Below are positions 23,070 through 31,768 of a stretch of 64,000 nucleotides of DNA, in pieces. Every line of letters begins with the position of its first letter. Within the stretch, counting starts at the first letter, position 1. Both the position numbers and the translations under genes were made by a program. Origin of the DNA: Chryseobacterium rhizoplanae (GTDB lineage: Bacteria > Bacteroidota > Bacteroidia > Flavobacteriales > Weeksellaceae); assembly GCF_900182655.1 (NCBI RefSeq), contig NZ_FXTC01000003.1:186001-250000 (forward strand). Reading direction: 5' to 3'. Under the pieces are notes generated by a model. The model searched no databases. It was not told the DNA's origin and worked only from the letters and a program-made list of their open reading frames with translations.

Positions 23070-23843
23070 ATGATCAACATGAATTTAAAACTCCATAAAC
23101 CACTTTGTATTTTTGACCTTGAAACAACAGGAACCAACATCGGAAAAGACAGAATTGTTGAAATCTGTATCTTAAAAGTAAATCCTGATGCTTCCAGAGA
23201 AAGCAAAACATGGCGTGTCAACCCGGAAATGCTTATTCCTAAAGAAAGCAGCGAGATCCACGGAATTTATGATGAGGATGTAAAAGATGCACCTACCTTC
23301 AGAGATATAGCTTCTAAAATTATGGAAATGATTACCGGAAGTGATCTGGGAGGGTTTAATTCCAACCGATTTGATGTTCCGCTTTTGGCTGAAGAGCTTT
23401 TAAGAGTAGGAATGGATTTTGATCTGAGTAAATTCAGATTGGTAGATGCACAGACTATTTTCCACAAAAAAGAACCTAGAAATTTAGGAGCGGCTTATCA
23501 GTTTTACTGTGGAAAAACACTGGAAAATGCCCATTCTGCAGAGGCTGATGTAATGGCAACCTTTGAAGTTCTGGATGCACAAGTAGGAAAATATGATGAT
23601 ATTCCGAATGAAATAGCACCATTAAGCGAGTTTACATTCCATAATAAAAATGCAGATCTTGCAGGATTTATCGGATATAACGAAAAAATGGAAGAAGTTT
23701 TCAACTTTGGAAAATATAAAGGCCAGGGTGTGAAAGCGGTATTCCAAAAGGATTTAGGATATTTCGGATGGCTTCAGAATGCTGACTTTCCGTTGTATAC
23801 GAAGAAGATTTTCACAAAAATTCAACTCTCAAGCAGATTTTAA
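23070..23843 (+). CDS. 3'-5' exonuclease, DnaQ-like
   Basis: 257-aa DEDDh exonuclease. Exo I is FDLETTGTNIGKDRIVEI (about residues 15-32), Exo II GFNSNRFDVPLLAEEL (about 93-108), and Exo III NAHSAEADVMATFEVL (about 152-167) with the general-base His and the metal Asp. The C-terminal about 60 residues (FGKYKGQGVKAVFQKDLGYFGWL) resemble the extra domain found on stand-alone DnaQ-like proteins. A role in proofreading or repair is assumed. ATG at 23079 is an equally good start. The gene for a DUF2007 protein begins 2 nt after the stop. Confidence 0.88.
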   Translation: MINMNLKLHKPLCIFDLETTGTNIGKDRIVEICILKVNPDASRESKTWRVNPEMLIPKESSEIHGIYDEDVKDAPTFRDIASKIMEMITGSDLGGFNSNRFDVPLLAEELLRVGMDFDLSKFRLVDAQTIFHKKEPRNLGAAYQFYCGKTLENAHSAEADVMATFEVLDAQVGKYDDIPNEIAPLSEFTFHNKNADLAGFIGYNEKMEEVFNFGKYKGQGVKAVFQKDLGYFGWLQNADFPLYTKKIFTKIQLSSRF

Positions 23844-23845
23844 AT

Positions 23846-24244
23846 ATGTCTGATCTGGTTCGTTTTAAATTTTATGAAACTGCCCTTGAAGCTAACAGGG
23901 ACAAACAGATATTGGCTGAAAACGATATCAACAGCTTCATTGCGAATGAACAGCTAATCCAATCGGATTGGCTTCTGTCGCAGGCTGTAGGCGGGATACA
24001 GCTTCAGGTTTTTGAAGAAGATCTTGAGAAAGCCAAAGAGGTATTGCAGGATTATAAAGACAATGAACAATATTCGTTGGAAGTAGAACACACTATTGAA
24101 GATCCTGAGTTTGATTTTGTCTGCCCGAAATGCGGTTCCAATCATATTTACAGGGATGACAGCGCCACCAGCTTCTTTGGAATTTCTTTTCTGACAAGTC
24201 ATAAATTCAAATGTTATTATTGCGGAAATGAGTTCTCCCATTAA
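23846..24244 (+). CDS. DUF2007 domain protein with zinc ribbon
   Basis: 132-aa cytoplasmic protein. Residues 1-70 match the DUF2007 putative signal-transducing fold (LVRFKFYETALEANRDKQILAENDI, then VGGIQLQVFEEDLEKAKEVL). The C-terminus adds a four-cysteine zinc ribbon with Cys93/Cys96 and Cys123/Cys126 (CPKCGSNH, CYYCGNEF). DUF2007 is related to ACT/PII-like folds; the function is unknown. It is embedded in a run of closely spaced genes from the exonuclease to the FAH-family gene, likely one operon. Confidence 0.8.
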   Translation: MSDLVRFKFYETALEANRDKQILAENDINSFIANEQLIQSDWLLSQAVGGIQLQVFEEDLEKAKEVLQDYKDNEQYSLEVEHTIEDPEFDFVCPKCGSNHIYRDDSATSFFGISFLTSHKFKCYYCGNEFSH

Positions 24245-24252
24245 GATTTAAT

Positions 24253-24813
24253 ATGGTCAAAAAAATTGGAAAGATTTTTCTCGTTGTTATTCTTGGCTTT
24301 CTTGTTTTCATAATAGGAAAGTTCTTATTGGTGTGGAACAGCGTAGAAGTTGATCATAGTTTAAGCCAGAAACCTCTTTTTAAATCTTTTGATCAGCAAA
24401 AGCAAACAAGTATCTGGGGTTCAGAGGGTGAAGATATTAAAACCAATGATTTTAAGACAAAATCAGACAGTATAAGTCCAGCATATTATAGTTGCTCTAT
24501 TAATGAAAATCCAATGCTAAACGTTACATTTTCTGTTGGAGATGGTTTCAGCGGTGGTGGTTTTCAGATAGATATTTTCCAAAATAGATATAAAATCTCG
24601 CCCTATTCTTATACTGACGATAGAAAGCTTTTTGATTTTTTGGACACAGGAGAATATTATAAAGTTTTGGGCAGTAAACTTATTCTGGATAAAGAATCTT
24701 ATCAAAAAGGAGATAGCATCTTCGGATATACTGAACCCAAAGTTCAAAGAAGATATGGTCCTGAAAAATATATAGAAGAAGGTAAAGGATATTTTAAAGG
24801 TAAAGTAAATTAA
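24253..24813 (+). CDS. hypothetical membrane-anchored protein
   Basis: 186-aa protein with an N-terminal signal anchor (about residues 7-28, KIFLVVILGFLVFIIGKFLL) and a soluble periplasmic part of about 155 residues with no recognised domain. The C-terminal FKGKVN is reminiscent of FGKVRGYFKGKV-type ends. It lies 8 nt after the DUF2007 gene and 7 nt before the FAH-family gene, so it is translated from the same transcript. Function not recognised. Confidence 0.7.
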   Translation: MVKKIGKIFLVVILGFLVFIIGKFLLVWNSVEVDHSLSQKPLFKSFDQQKQTSIWGSEGEDIKTNDFKTKSDSISPAYYSCSINENPMLNVTFSVGDGFSGGGFQIDIFQNRYKISPYSYTDDRKLFDFLDTGEYYKVLGSKLILDKESYQKGDSIFGYTEPKVQRRYGPEKYIEEGKGYFKGKVN

Positions 24814-24820
24814 TTAAGTT

Positions 24821-25426
24821 ATGAAAATCATCTGCATAGGAAGAAACTATAGCGAACACGCGAAAGAATTAGGAAATGAAATTCCTGAGAATCCTGTTAT
24901 TTTTATGAAACCGGATACAGCCGTTCTAAAGGGAAATGACTTCTACATCCCTGAATTCTCAAATGATATTCACTATGAACTTGAAGTGGTATTAAAAATT
25001 TCCAAAGGTGGAAAATATATCCAGAAAGAAACGGCCAATAAGCATTATGAGGAAATAGGTCTGGGAATAGATTTCACAGCCAGAGACCTTCAGAGTGAAC
25101 TAAAATCAAAAGGGCTTCCATGGGAGCTTGCTAAAGGTTTTGATGGTTCTGCAGTAGTAAGCAGTTTCTTCAAAAAGGAGAACTTCAGCCTTGAGAGCCT
25201 TCAGTTTTCATTGTTAAAGAACAAAGAGAAGGTACAGGATGGCAATACAAAAGATATGATGTTCAATTTTGATGATATTATTGCCTTTGCTTCTCAGTAT
25301 TTTACGTTAAGAGTTGGTGACCTTATCTTCACCGGCACTCCAAAAGGGGTTGGAAAAGTGGAAGAAAATGACATTCTGGAAGCTTATCTTGAGGAAGAAA
25401 AAATCCTTGATATCCGAATATTATAA
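24821..25426 (+). CDS. fumarylacetoacetate hydrolase (FAH) family protein
   Basis: 201-aa metal-dependent hydrolase/decarboxylase of the FAHD1 type. It shows the family N-terminus IICIGRNYSEHAKELGNEIPENPVIFMKPDTAV, the metal ligands in HYELEVVLKI (Glu-x-Glu) and DFTARDLQSELK (Asp), and the C-terminal LRVGDLIFTGTPKGVG. FAHD1-like enzymes act on acylpyruvates or oxaloacetate. Length is typical of the single-domain form. It ends the exonuclease-DUF2007-hypothetical-FAH run. Confidence 0.92.
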   Translation: MKIICIGRNYSEHAKELGNEIPENPVIFMKPDTAVLKGNDFYIPEFSNDIHYELEVVLKISKGGKYIQKETANKHYEEIGLGIDFTARDLQSELKSKGLPWELAKGFDGSAVVSSFFKKENFSLESLQFSLLKNKEKVQDGNTKDMMFNFDDIIAFASQYFTLRVGDLIFTGTPKGVGKVEENDILEAYLEEEKILDIRIL

Positions 25427-25485
25427 GTATTTAACATCAGAGTCTGACAAATTTTTCCTATCTTTAGGTAACAAAATTAGAGGTT

Positions 25486-25923
25486 ATGATAAATATTGTA
25501 GTACCCGTAGATTTTGGGGACAAGACAGACCAATTGGTAGACGGTGCCATAAAATTTGCAAAACAGCTTAACGGCAGAATTTACCTGATTCATGTAGCGC
25601 CATCAGATATCGGCTTTGCTATTGGCGATATGGGATTTCAATATTTTCCTGAAGTAGAAGCCAATGAAATCAGAGAAGAGCTTGTACAGCTTAATAAAAT
25701 TGAGCAGAGAATCATTGCTCATGATATCGATTGCGAGCACCTTTTAAAACAAGGACTTGCCAAAGATATCATTCTGGAACATGCAAAGGCAAAAAATGCA
25801 GATTATATTGTGATGGGATCACATGGCAGAAGCGGAATCTATGATGTATTCGTGGGAAGCTTAACCAAAGGAATTACTAAAAGTTCAAGTATTCCTGTTC
25901 TGGTACTTCCAATTCACGACTAA
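25486..25923 (+). CDS. universal stress protein (UspA family)
   Basis: 145-aa single-domain Usp with the nucleotide-binding fold. It starts INIVVPVDFGDKTDQLVDGAIKFA and carries the ATP-binding signature GSHGRSGIYDVFVGSLTKGI (about residues 112-131, the G-2x-G-9x-G(S/T) pattern), so it probably binds ATP. Such proteins raise tolerance to starvation and oxidative stress in the cytoplasm. A near-consensus TATCTTTA box lies about 25 nt upstream. A strong bidirectional terminator follows. Confidence 0.93.
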   Translation: MINIVVPVDFGDKTDQLVDGAIKFAKQLNGRIYLIHVAPSDIGFAIGDMGFQYFPEVEANEIREELVQLNKIEQRIIAHDIDCEHLLKQGLAKDIILEHAKAKNADYIVMGSHGRSGIYDVFVGSLTKGITKSSSIPVLVLPIHD

Positions 25924-25953
25924 AGAAAAAGAAAATTTTAATCGTTAGTAATA

Positions 25954-25991
25954 AAAAAACCGATCAGAGCATATTGTCTGATCGGTTTTTT
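25954..25991. terminator. bidirectional terminator
   Basis: Stem of 15 bp, AAAAAACCGATCAGA/TCTGATCGGTTTTTT, 8-nt loop, between the convergent usp and DUF6341-like genes. Confidence 0.9.
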
Positions 25992-26008
25992 ACTATATAA
26001 CCAATTAA

Positions 26009-26242
26009 TTAACCTTCTTTTTTGTAGATATTCGGATCGTAGTAAGGATGCTTACCTTCCGTTGGAGAATAATAGTCTTTGTCTTTGTCTCCACCTAATG
26101 TTACTACAAGTACATAGCACCAATAAGTAAATAATACACAGCAAACTGCAAATAGAATCCAGTTTAAAACATTACCGAAATTATCAAAGAACCCGAAACT
26201 CCATTTGAAAACTTTACTTAAGAATAGAAAGAAAGACGTCAT
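26009..26242 (-). CDS. small membrane protein, DUF6341-like
   Basis: 77-aa protein with one long hydrophobic helix (about residues 28-50, WILFAVCCVLFTYWCYVLVVTL) and a polar tyrosine-rich tail (DKDYYSPTEGKHPYYDPNIYKKEG). Size, topology and its place divergent from a DUF6427 gene fit the small flavobacterial DUF6341 family. The family name is from memory and is the less certain part; no activity is known. Its promoter box TAAATTTG at 26271-26278 lies beside that of the divergent gene. Confidence 0.7.
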   Translation of the reverse strand: MTSFFLFLSKVFKWSFGFFDNFGNVLNWILFAVCCVLFTYWCYVLVVTLGGDKDKDYYSPTEGKHPYYDPNIYKKEG

Positions 26243-26260
26243 TATTTTCCTTTTTTAAAT

Positions 26261-26278
26261 TAACTTTGTACAAATTTA
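26261..26278. promoter_or_regulatory. crossing divergent promoters
   Basis: Plus-strand TAACTTTG (26261-26268, for the gene at 26285) and minus-strand TAAATTTG (26271-26278, for the gene ending at 26242) are only 2 bp apart and read across each other. Simultaneous open complexes would be impossible, so the two genes should be mutually exclusive in initiation. Confidence 0.5.
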
Positions 26279-26284
26279 TAAAAA

Positions 26285-27190
26285 ATGTTTAAATTACTTT
26301 CAAAAGAAAGCAATATTTTTTCAATTCCTGTTTATATTGGTTTTCTTCTTTTAGTAGTCGTAATATTTAACATACTGAATTTCAACACTTACGAAGCCAT
26401 TGTTGCCGGGATAACTTTTCTGGGAATTGCTTTGGGATATTTTTGTTTTCATAGTATTGCCCTTAATTATCAGACGCATCTTCCATTATTTCTATATACT
26501 TTTTTCATTTTCGGGCTGTATCCCGGAAATCTGGATATAGGAATTGCGGTTTCACTGCTTACGAATTCCTTTCTTATCCTTCTTCTGACCAGTGCGGACG
26601 AAGATATCAGAAAGAAATCGTATGTATTGGTAGGGTCTATTGTAGCATTAAACTTTATTTTTCTCCCTACCACGTGGCCGATGGCTGTTTTTGTGATCAT
26701 CCACGTGATTGCGACCTCTGCTAAAATCACCTTGAACCTTTTCAGATTCCTGCTGGGGATTGTTCTGATTACCTTCAGTTATTTCTCTGTGATGTATTTT
26801 GTTCAGTTTACTTCCTGGAATATAGATTATTTCCCGTTTGGAAAGATGAAACCGGTAACGGACTATACGGAGCTTCTGCCACTGATTCCTGTGGTTCTGA
26901 TGCTTATTTATGCGGTATATGACCATTTTAAAAATTATAACAAGAAAAGCCCGATAAGCAGGTATAAATATACTTTCCTGCTGGTCTTTTCAATGGCACA
27001 GCTTGTTTCCATCATCCTGTATATGAATAAGAGCTATGAATATCTGCTGCTACTGGCATTTCCTTCTAGTATTATTTTAAGCAGAATGATGAGATTTTTA
27101 CCTAAATACTGGATGCGTGAAGCCAGTGTATGGCTTATTATTATTAGTTTACTGACCTTTAAAGCAGGTACAGTTTTTGATTTATTTTAG
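26285..27190 (+). CDS. DUF6427 family membrane protein
   Basis: 301-aa polytopic membrane protein with about eight or nine hydrophobic helices and short loops (for example LFLYTFFIFGLYPGNLDIGIAVSLL and the last helix SVWLIIISLLTF). It resembles the DUF6427 proteins conserved in Flavobacteriia, whose role is unknown. The DUF3109 gene follows after 6 nt in the same direction, so both are likely co-expressed. Confidence 0.75.
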   Translation: MFKLLSKESNIFSIPVYIGFLLLVVVIFNILNFNTYEAIVAGITFLGIALGYFCFHSIALNYQTHLPLFLYTFFIFGLYPGNLDIGIAVSLLTNSFLILLLTSADEDIRKKSYVLVGSIVALNFIFLPTTWPMAVFVIIHVIATSAKITLNLFRFLLGIVLITFSYFSVMYFVQFTSWNIDYFPFGKMKPVTDYTELLPLIPVVLMLIYAVYDHFKNYNKKSPISRYKYTFLLVFSMAQLVSIILYMNKSYEYLLLLAFPSSIILSRMMRFLPKYWMREASVWLIIISLLTFKAGTVFDLF

Positions 27191-27196
27191 AAAATT

Positions 27197-27781
27197 ATGA
27201 TTCAGATAGACGATAAATTGATTTCTGAGGAAATTTTTTCCGAAGAATTTGTTTGCAACCTTACGAAATGTAAAGGTGCATGTTGTGTGGAAGGAGATGT
27301 AGGGGCTCCGTTGGATAAAAACGAGCTTGAAATATTGGACAGTATTTTTGATAAAATAAAACCTTACCTTACTCAGGAAGGCATCAAAGCCCTTGAAGAG
27401 CAGGGAACATGGACTACTGATCCGCACGACGGAATGTATGTTACTCCTATGGTGGAGAACCGTGAATGTGCTTATGTAACGTTTGACGAAAAAGGAATTA
27501 CCAAATGTGGTATTGAAAAAGCCTATGAGGATGGTGCTGTAGACTGGCAGAAGCCGATTTCCTGCCACCTGTACCCTATTCGTGTTACGGAATATTCTGC
27601 ATTCACTGCTTTGAATTATCATGAATGGAATGTATGTAGCGATGCATGTACGCTTGGAAAAGAACTTCAGGTTCCTGTCTATAAGTTTTTAAAGACTCCT
27701 TTGATTAGAAAATATGGTGAAGAATTCTACAATGTTCTGAGTGGAGCTGCTGATGAGTGGAAAAAAGAATATGGTTCTTAA
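27197..27781 (+). CDS. DUF3109 family protein (cysteine-rich, YkgJ-like)
   Basis: 194-aa cytoplasmic protein with the cysteine pattern of metal- or cluster-binding DUF3109 proteins: Cys20, Cys25 and Cys29-Cys30 in FVCNLTKCKGACCVEGDVGAP, further Cys in ENRECAYVTFDEKGITKCGIEKAYE, PISCHLYPIRV, and WNVCSDACTLGKEL. At least eight cysteines are placed as in the family, suggesting Zn or Fe-S binding. Function unknown. It is 6 nt behind the DUF6427 gene and followed by a bidirectional terminator. Confidence 0.9.
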   Translation: MIQIDDKLISEEIFSEEFVCNLTKCKGACCVEGDVGAPLDKNELEILDSIFDKIKPYLTQEGIKALEEQGTWTTDPHDGMYVTPMVENRECAYVTFDEKGITKCGIEKAYEDGAVDWQKPISCHLYPIRVTEYSAFTALNYHEWNVCSDACTLGKELQVPVYKFLKTPLIRKYGEEFYNVLSGAADEWKKEYGS

Positions 27782-27807
27782 CCGATAAGGATTTGAATTA
27801 AATAACA

Positions 27808-27833
27808 AAAACCGCAGATTTCTCTGCGGTTTT
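27808..27833. terminator. bidirectional terminator
   Basis: Stem AAAACCGCAGA/TCTGCGGTTTT with a TTTC loop between the convergent DUF3109 and M16 genes. Confidence 0.88.
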
Positions 27834-27856
27834 CTTATTGTAAGTAAAAAGTATGA

Positions 27857-30721
27857 CTAGTTAGCAGCTCCTGCTTTTACAGCAGTTACTTCTGTTTTTT
27901 TAGTTTCCTCTTTTTTAGCTTTTTCCCAACCGTCTTCCGGCATCAAAGTGGCTACAATTCTACCTTTTGTAAGGTATTTTTTAGCTACATCCTGAAGATC
28001 CTTTACGGTAAGTGCTTTTACTTTTTCCTGATAATTCAGGATGTCATATTTATCACTTCCGTCTAGCTGGTTTTTAGCAATAGCATTCATCCAGAACATA
28101 TTGTCTTTCAATTCTGTTTTATTATCATTGTATTCTCCTTCTTTGTACTTATCCAGATCTTTCTGCTCCGGGCCATTATCAATCAGCTTCTGAAGCTCAG
28201 CAATAGCACTTTTGGTAAGTTTCTCTGTATTCTCAGGACCACAAGGGAAACTGATGCTGAAATTGTAGGAATTGTAAGGAATCTTATTCATTCCTCCTCT
28301 TGCTCCTCCACCGTAGATGCCGCTTTCGTCTTCTCTCAGTTTTTCGATCACTTTGATAGTTGCCACTTCTCCAAGGGCTGATAAAGCCAATGCTTCTTTT
28401 TCGTTATAAGGAGCTTCTCCTGCGTAAGAAATGGTTACCATACTCTTCGGATCCTTTCCTTTTTTATACACCTTGGTATAATCTCCGGCCATCTGTCTGT
28501 ATCCTGTATCTTTGAACATGCCGCCCTTTCCTGATGAAGGAAGGCTTGCAATGTACTGCAGCACCTGATCTTTAAATTTCGCTTCATCTATATTTCCTAC
28601 AAAATAGAAATGGAAGTTTCCTGCATTGGCAAATTTCTCTTTATAGATGTCATATGCTTTTTTATAATCTGTATTCTCCCAATCTTTCTCCATTGGGAAC
28701 AGACCGATAAATCTAGGGTTCTTCTGATTCATAAATTTAGCGTGTTCGCTTGCAAAATAAGTCTGTGGATTTGACAACAGGTTATTTAGCATGGCAGACT
28801 GCTTTTCTTTGTAAGCATTGAAGGAAGCCGGATTGTAATTTAAATTTGTAAAATAAGCATACATAAGCTCCATGGCTGCTCCTAAATCTTTTTGGGTTGT
28901 TCTTCCGGAAACCCCTTCGAAAAGGGAAGTTACCATAGGATTTACATTCACCTGCTTACCGGCAAGATAGTTGGTAAGATCTGCTTTGGAAAATCCACCT
29001 ACTCCGGCTTCTGTTAATGCAGAGAAAGCAAACTGTGTCTTATTGTAATCGGCATCCGGAATAAGCGAGCTTCCTCCTAAGCTTCGCGCCGTAAATACAA
29101 TTTCGTCATCTTTAAAATCAGTTTTCTTGAAAGTCACTTTAGCACCGTTGCTTAATGTCCAGGTTGTTGTTCCCAGCTTGGCATCCGTTTCTGTTTTAGC
29201 AATTTTCCCTTCAGATTTGAAAGGTTTTACTAAATTTTTGATAGCTGCTTTTTCTTCATAAGGCTTCAGATCAGCCATTTTTACAGCATCAAATGTATTC
29301 ATAACCATAGCTTCTGTAGGCATGGCAACATTATCTTTCTTAGGACCTGTGATAACAATGACCCTGCTGTCATCCTTCACCATTTTCTTGATGATTTCGT
29401 TGGTCTGTGCAAGGGTTACCGATGGTAAGAAAGATTTTGTGTCTTCATATTCCCATGTAATTCCAGGCATTGGTTCCTGCTCCAGAAAGTTTCTTACATA
29501 CTCATCTACAAGCATACCACTTTCTGTTTTATCTTTGTTATTATAAGATCTTTCAAGGTTGGAAAGCACCTGAGATTTTGCTCTGTCAAGTTCAGATTGA
29601 GTAAATCCAAATCTTTTTGCTCTTTCAACTTCTTCCAGTAAAACTTTCAGTGCATTCAGCTGGTTTCCTTCTTTCACCATGGCAAATCCCTGGAAAGCTT
29701 CTTTGCTTCTTGCATAAGTTCCTCCGTGGTATACTGATCCGAAAGTAAAAGGCGGGTTTGTAGAGTTGATCAGTTCTCTCAACCTGTTGTTCAGCATCGT
29801 TGTTGAAAGATTTTCCACAAGACTCTGATTGTACTGCTCTACCGTTACATCCGGTTTATAGGCATCAGCATCTTTCATGATAAACTGTACCATAGAATTG
29901 GTTGCATCAGGATCTGTTTCAATCGCTACCAGAGTTTCTTTATGGTTTGGAAGATCAAAAGATTTTCTTTCTCTGGATTTTGATGGGTTTTTATATTTAC
30001 TGAAGTTATCTTTGATCTTTTTTTCAACTTCATCCACATTGATATCTCCTACGACTACAATTGCCATCAGATCTGGTCTGTACCAATCCTGGTGGAATTT
30101 TCTGATCACATCAGGTTTGAAGTTTTCCAACACTTCTTTTTTACCAATCGGAAGTCGGTCTGCATATTGAGATTTATATAAAAGTTTCGGAAGATATTTA
30201 TCCATCATTCTTTTATCAGCTCCAAGACCCAATCTTAGTTCTTCCAACACCACTCCTCTTTCTTTATTGATCTGCTCATCGGAAAGGGTTGCATTGAATG
30301 CCCAGTCTTCCATTACTTTCAGTCCGGCATCCAGGTTCCCCGGTTTATCCAATGGAACGGGAAGCATATAAACCGTTTCATCAAAGCTGGTGTAAGCATT
30401 AAGATGTTGTCCGAATTTCACTCCGATAGACTGTAAAAAGTCTACTAATTTATTGTCTGGAAAGTTTTTGGTTCCGTTGAAGTTCATGTGCTCCATAAAG
30501 TGAGCCAATCCTCTTTGATTTTCGTCTTCAAGAATTGATCCGGCATTGATTGCCAGACGGAAATCTACTTTTTTCTCCGGTAAAGTATTTTTTTTGATAT
30601 AGTACTTCATTCCGTTGGAAAGGGTACCAATTCGCACAGAAGGATCCACTGGAATATTCTGTCCAAAGGCATTTGCTGACATCAAAAAGATGACCGCAAA
30701 TGAAGATAAGACTTTTTTCAT
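27857..30721 (-). CDS. M16 family zinc metallopeptidase (insulinase/pitrilysin-like)
   Basis: 954-aa exported protease with a signal peptide (KVLSSFAVIFLMSANAFG). The inverted zinc motif HxxEH is His74-Phe-Met-Glu77-His78 in GLAHFMEHMNFNGT, with the distal Glu in the following ERGVVLEELRLG segment. A second, inactive M16 half follows after about residue 500 (TDAKLGTTTWTLSNGAKVTFKKTDF onward), so the two-domain clamshell is complete. It probably degrades peptides in the periplasm. An Ala/Lys-rich C-terminal tail is present. Single-gene unit. Confidence 0.94.
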   Translation of the reverse strand: MKKVLSSFAVIFLMSANAFGQNIPVDPSVRIGTLSNGMKYYIKKNTLPEKKVDFRLAINAGSILEDENQRGLAHFMEHMNFNGTKNFPDNKLVDFLQSIGVKFGQHLNAYTSFDETVYMLPVPLDKPGNLDAGLKVMEDWAFNATLSDEQINKERGVVLEELRLGLGADKRMMDKYLPKLLYKSQYADRLPIGKKEVLENFKPDVIRKFHQDWYRPDLMAIVVVGDINVDEVEKKIKDNFSKYKNPSKSRERKSFDLPNHKETLVAIETDPDATNSMVQFIMKDADAYKPDVTVEQYNQSLVENLSTTMLNNRLRELINSTNPPFTFGSVYHGGTYARSKEAFQGFAMVKEGNQLNALKVLLEEVERAKRFGFTQSELDRAKSQVLSNLERSYNNKDKTESGMLVDEYVRNFLEQEPMPGITWEYEDTKSFLPSVTLAQTNEIIKKMVKDDSRVIVITGPKKDNVAMPTEAMVMNTFDAVKMADLKPYEEKAAIKNLVKPFKSEGKIAKTETDAKLGTTTWTLSNGAKVTFKKTDFKDDEIVFTARSLGGSSLIPDADYNKTQFAFSALTEAGVGGFSKADLTNYLAGKQVNVNPMVTSLFEGVSGRTTQKDLGAAMELMYAYFTNLNYNPASFNAYKEKQSAMLNNLLSNPQTYFASEHAKFMNQKNPRFIGLFPMEKDWENTDYKKAYDIYKEKFANAGNFHFYFVGNIDEAKFKDQVLQYIASLPSSGKGGMFKDTGYRQMAGDYTKVYKKGKDPKSMVTISYAGEAPYNEKEALALSALGEVATIKVIEKLREDESGIYGGGARGGMNKIPYNSYNFSISFPCGPENTEKLTKSAIAELQKLIDNGPEQKDLDKYKEGEYNDNKTELKDNMFWMNAIAKNQLDGSDKYDILNYQEKVKALTVKDLQDVAKKYLTKGRIVATLMPEDGWEKAKKEETKKTEVTAVKAGAAN

Positions 30722-30831
30722 GGTATTTGATTTTATTTACGGGTTAAAACTAACAATTATTCACAATCTGAAGAAATTACAGAATTCATTTTATAGTTAA
30801 ATTTGAGTTAAACTTATCCATATACCAAAAA

Positions 30832-30852
30832 AAACCGGGAAATACCCGGTTT
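30832..30852 (-). terminator. terminator of the LolA-like gene
   Basis: Stem AAACCGGG/CCCGGTTT with a 5-nt loop and a T8 run on the minus strand, 22 nt after the stop. Confidence 0.85.
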
Positions 30853-30874
30853 AAATATCTTAAAAAGCGATTTT

Positions 30875-31561
30875 CTATTTAAAATCAGCATCCGTAACTC
30901 CGGAGTTGATTACAACTTTGTTCGTTTTAATTGTCATTTTCTGACCTCCACCTTCAGCATCCAGTTCAGCAGGGAACTGTATTCCATCTACGGCCATATA
31001 ACTTTTAATGGTTGCATTTCCTTCTCCTGCATCCGTCTTATATAAAAGTCCGGTTCCTGCATCGAAATAAAACTTTCCTTTATCCGAAGACAATACATTA
31101 TAGTCTTTTCCGTTTAATTTCTCTGTAGATACAGTCTGGAAGTTTGAAGCATCAAATGCCAGAGCATCAATGGGTTTCCCTTTTTTCAGGTCAGCGATTT
31201 TATCAGCAGGAATATCAGTTTTAGTTCCCATCTGATCAAAGTATCCTTTCTCACCGTCAAACAACTGAATCATTTCCTTCCCCATAAAAGATTGTACGGA
31301 TTTGAATTTATTTCCTAATTTCTTAGTTGTCATCTGGATTTCCATTCCCTGTACAGCTACTGTGTTGTCAGTAATGGTAGATTTTACAGCTTCCAGTTTA
31401 TCTTTTCCTCCTAATGCTTTGAAATAATTGTCAATAACTTCTTTAGGAGTTAGTTTAGATTTTACAGCTTCTGTTTTAGTTACTACGGCTGCTTTTTTCT
31501 GAGCGGCTGCCGGTACTGAGAAAAGTACAGCACAGAAAAACGGTATGATGATCTTTTTCAT
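30875..31561 (-). CDS. exported protein, outer-membrane lipoprotein-sorting (LolA)-like
   Basis: 228-aa protein with a signal peptide (KKIIIPFFCAVLFSVPAAA). The mature part follows the pattern of flavobacterial LolA-fold proteins: LTPKEVIDNYFKALGGKDKLEAVKS near residue 40, then strands ending FQTVSTEKLNGKDYNVLSS and FDAGTGLLYKTD. Such proteins often sit beside peptidases of the M16 family, as here (M16 gene downstream). The frame is open from 31612, but the ATG at 31561 is chosen because it gives a standard signal peptide. Role unproven. Confidence 0.75.
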   Translation of the reverse strand: MKKIIIPFFCAVLFSVPAAAQKKAAVVTKTEAVKSKLTPKEVIDNYFKALGGKDKLEAVKSTITDNTVAVQGMEIQMTTKKLGNKFKSVQSFMGKEMIQLFDGEKGYFDQMGTKTDIPADKIADLKKGKPIDALAFDASNFQTVSTEKLNGKDYNVLSSDKGKFYFDAGTGLLYKTDAGEGNATIKSYMAVDGIQFPAELDAEGGGQKMTIKTNKVVINSGVTDADFK

Positions 31562-31612
31562 ATTATATAATAAGTTTAAAGGGTAAATATAGGAATATTG
31601 ACGGACATACAA

Positions 31613-31700
31613 ATAAGTAATGAGTAATGAGTGATAAATGATGAATGATAAATGATAAATGGGAATTGAATAAACAGTGGGTGATGATGAATGATTAATT
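31613..31700. repeat. degenerate ATGATAAATGA-type repeat
   Basis: Intergenic DNA made of imperfect units such as gatgaatgataaatgataaatg, with a preceding taatgagtaatgagtgataaatg. Looks like slipped-strand microsatellite decay; no gene or hairpin is seen. Confidence 0.5.
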
Positions 31701-31722
31701 TTCAGGTAGGGCTATAATAAAA

Positions 31723-31746
31723 AAACCGCCAAAAAATTGACGGTTT
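31723..31746 (-). terminator. terminator of tig
   Basis: Stem of about nine pairs (AAAACCGTCA/TGGCGGTTTT, one G-U) with a T7 run on the minus strand, 22 nt after the trigger factor stop. Confidence 0.78.
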
Positions 31747-31768
31747 TAAATATTTATATCGGATATAA

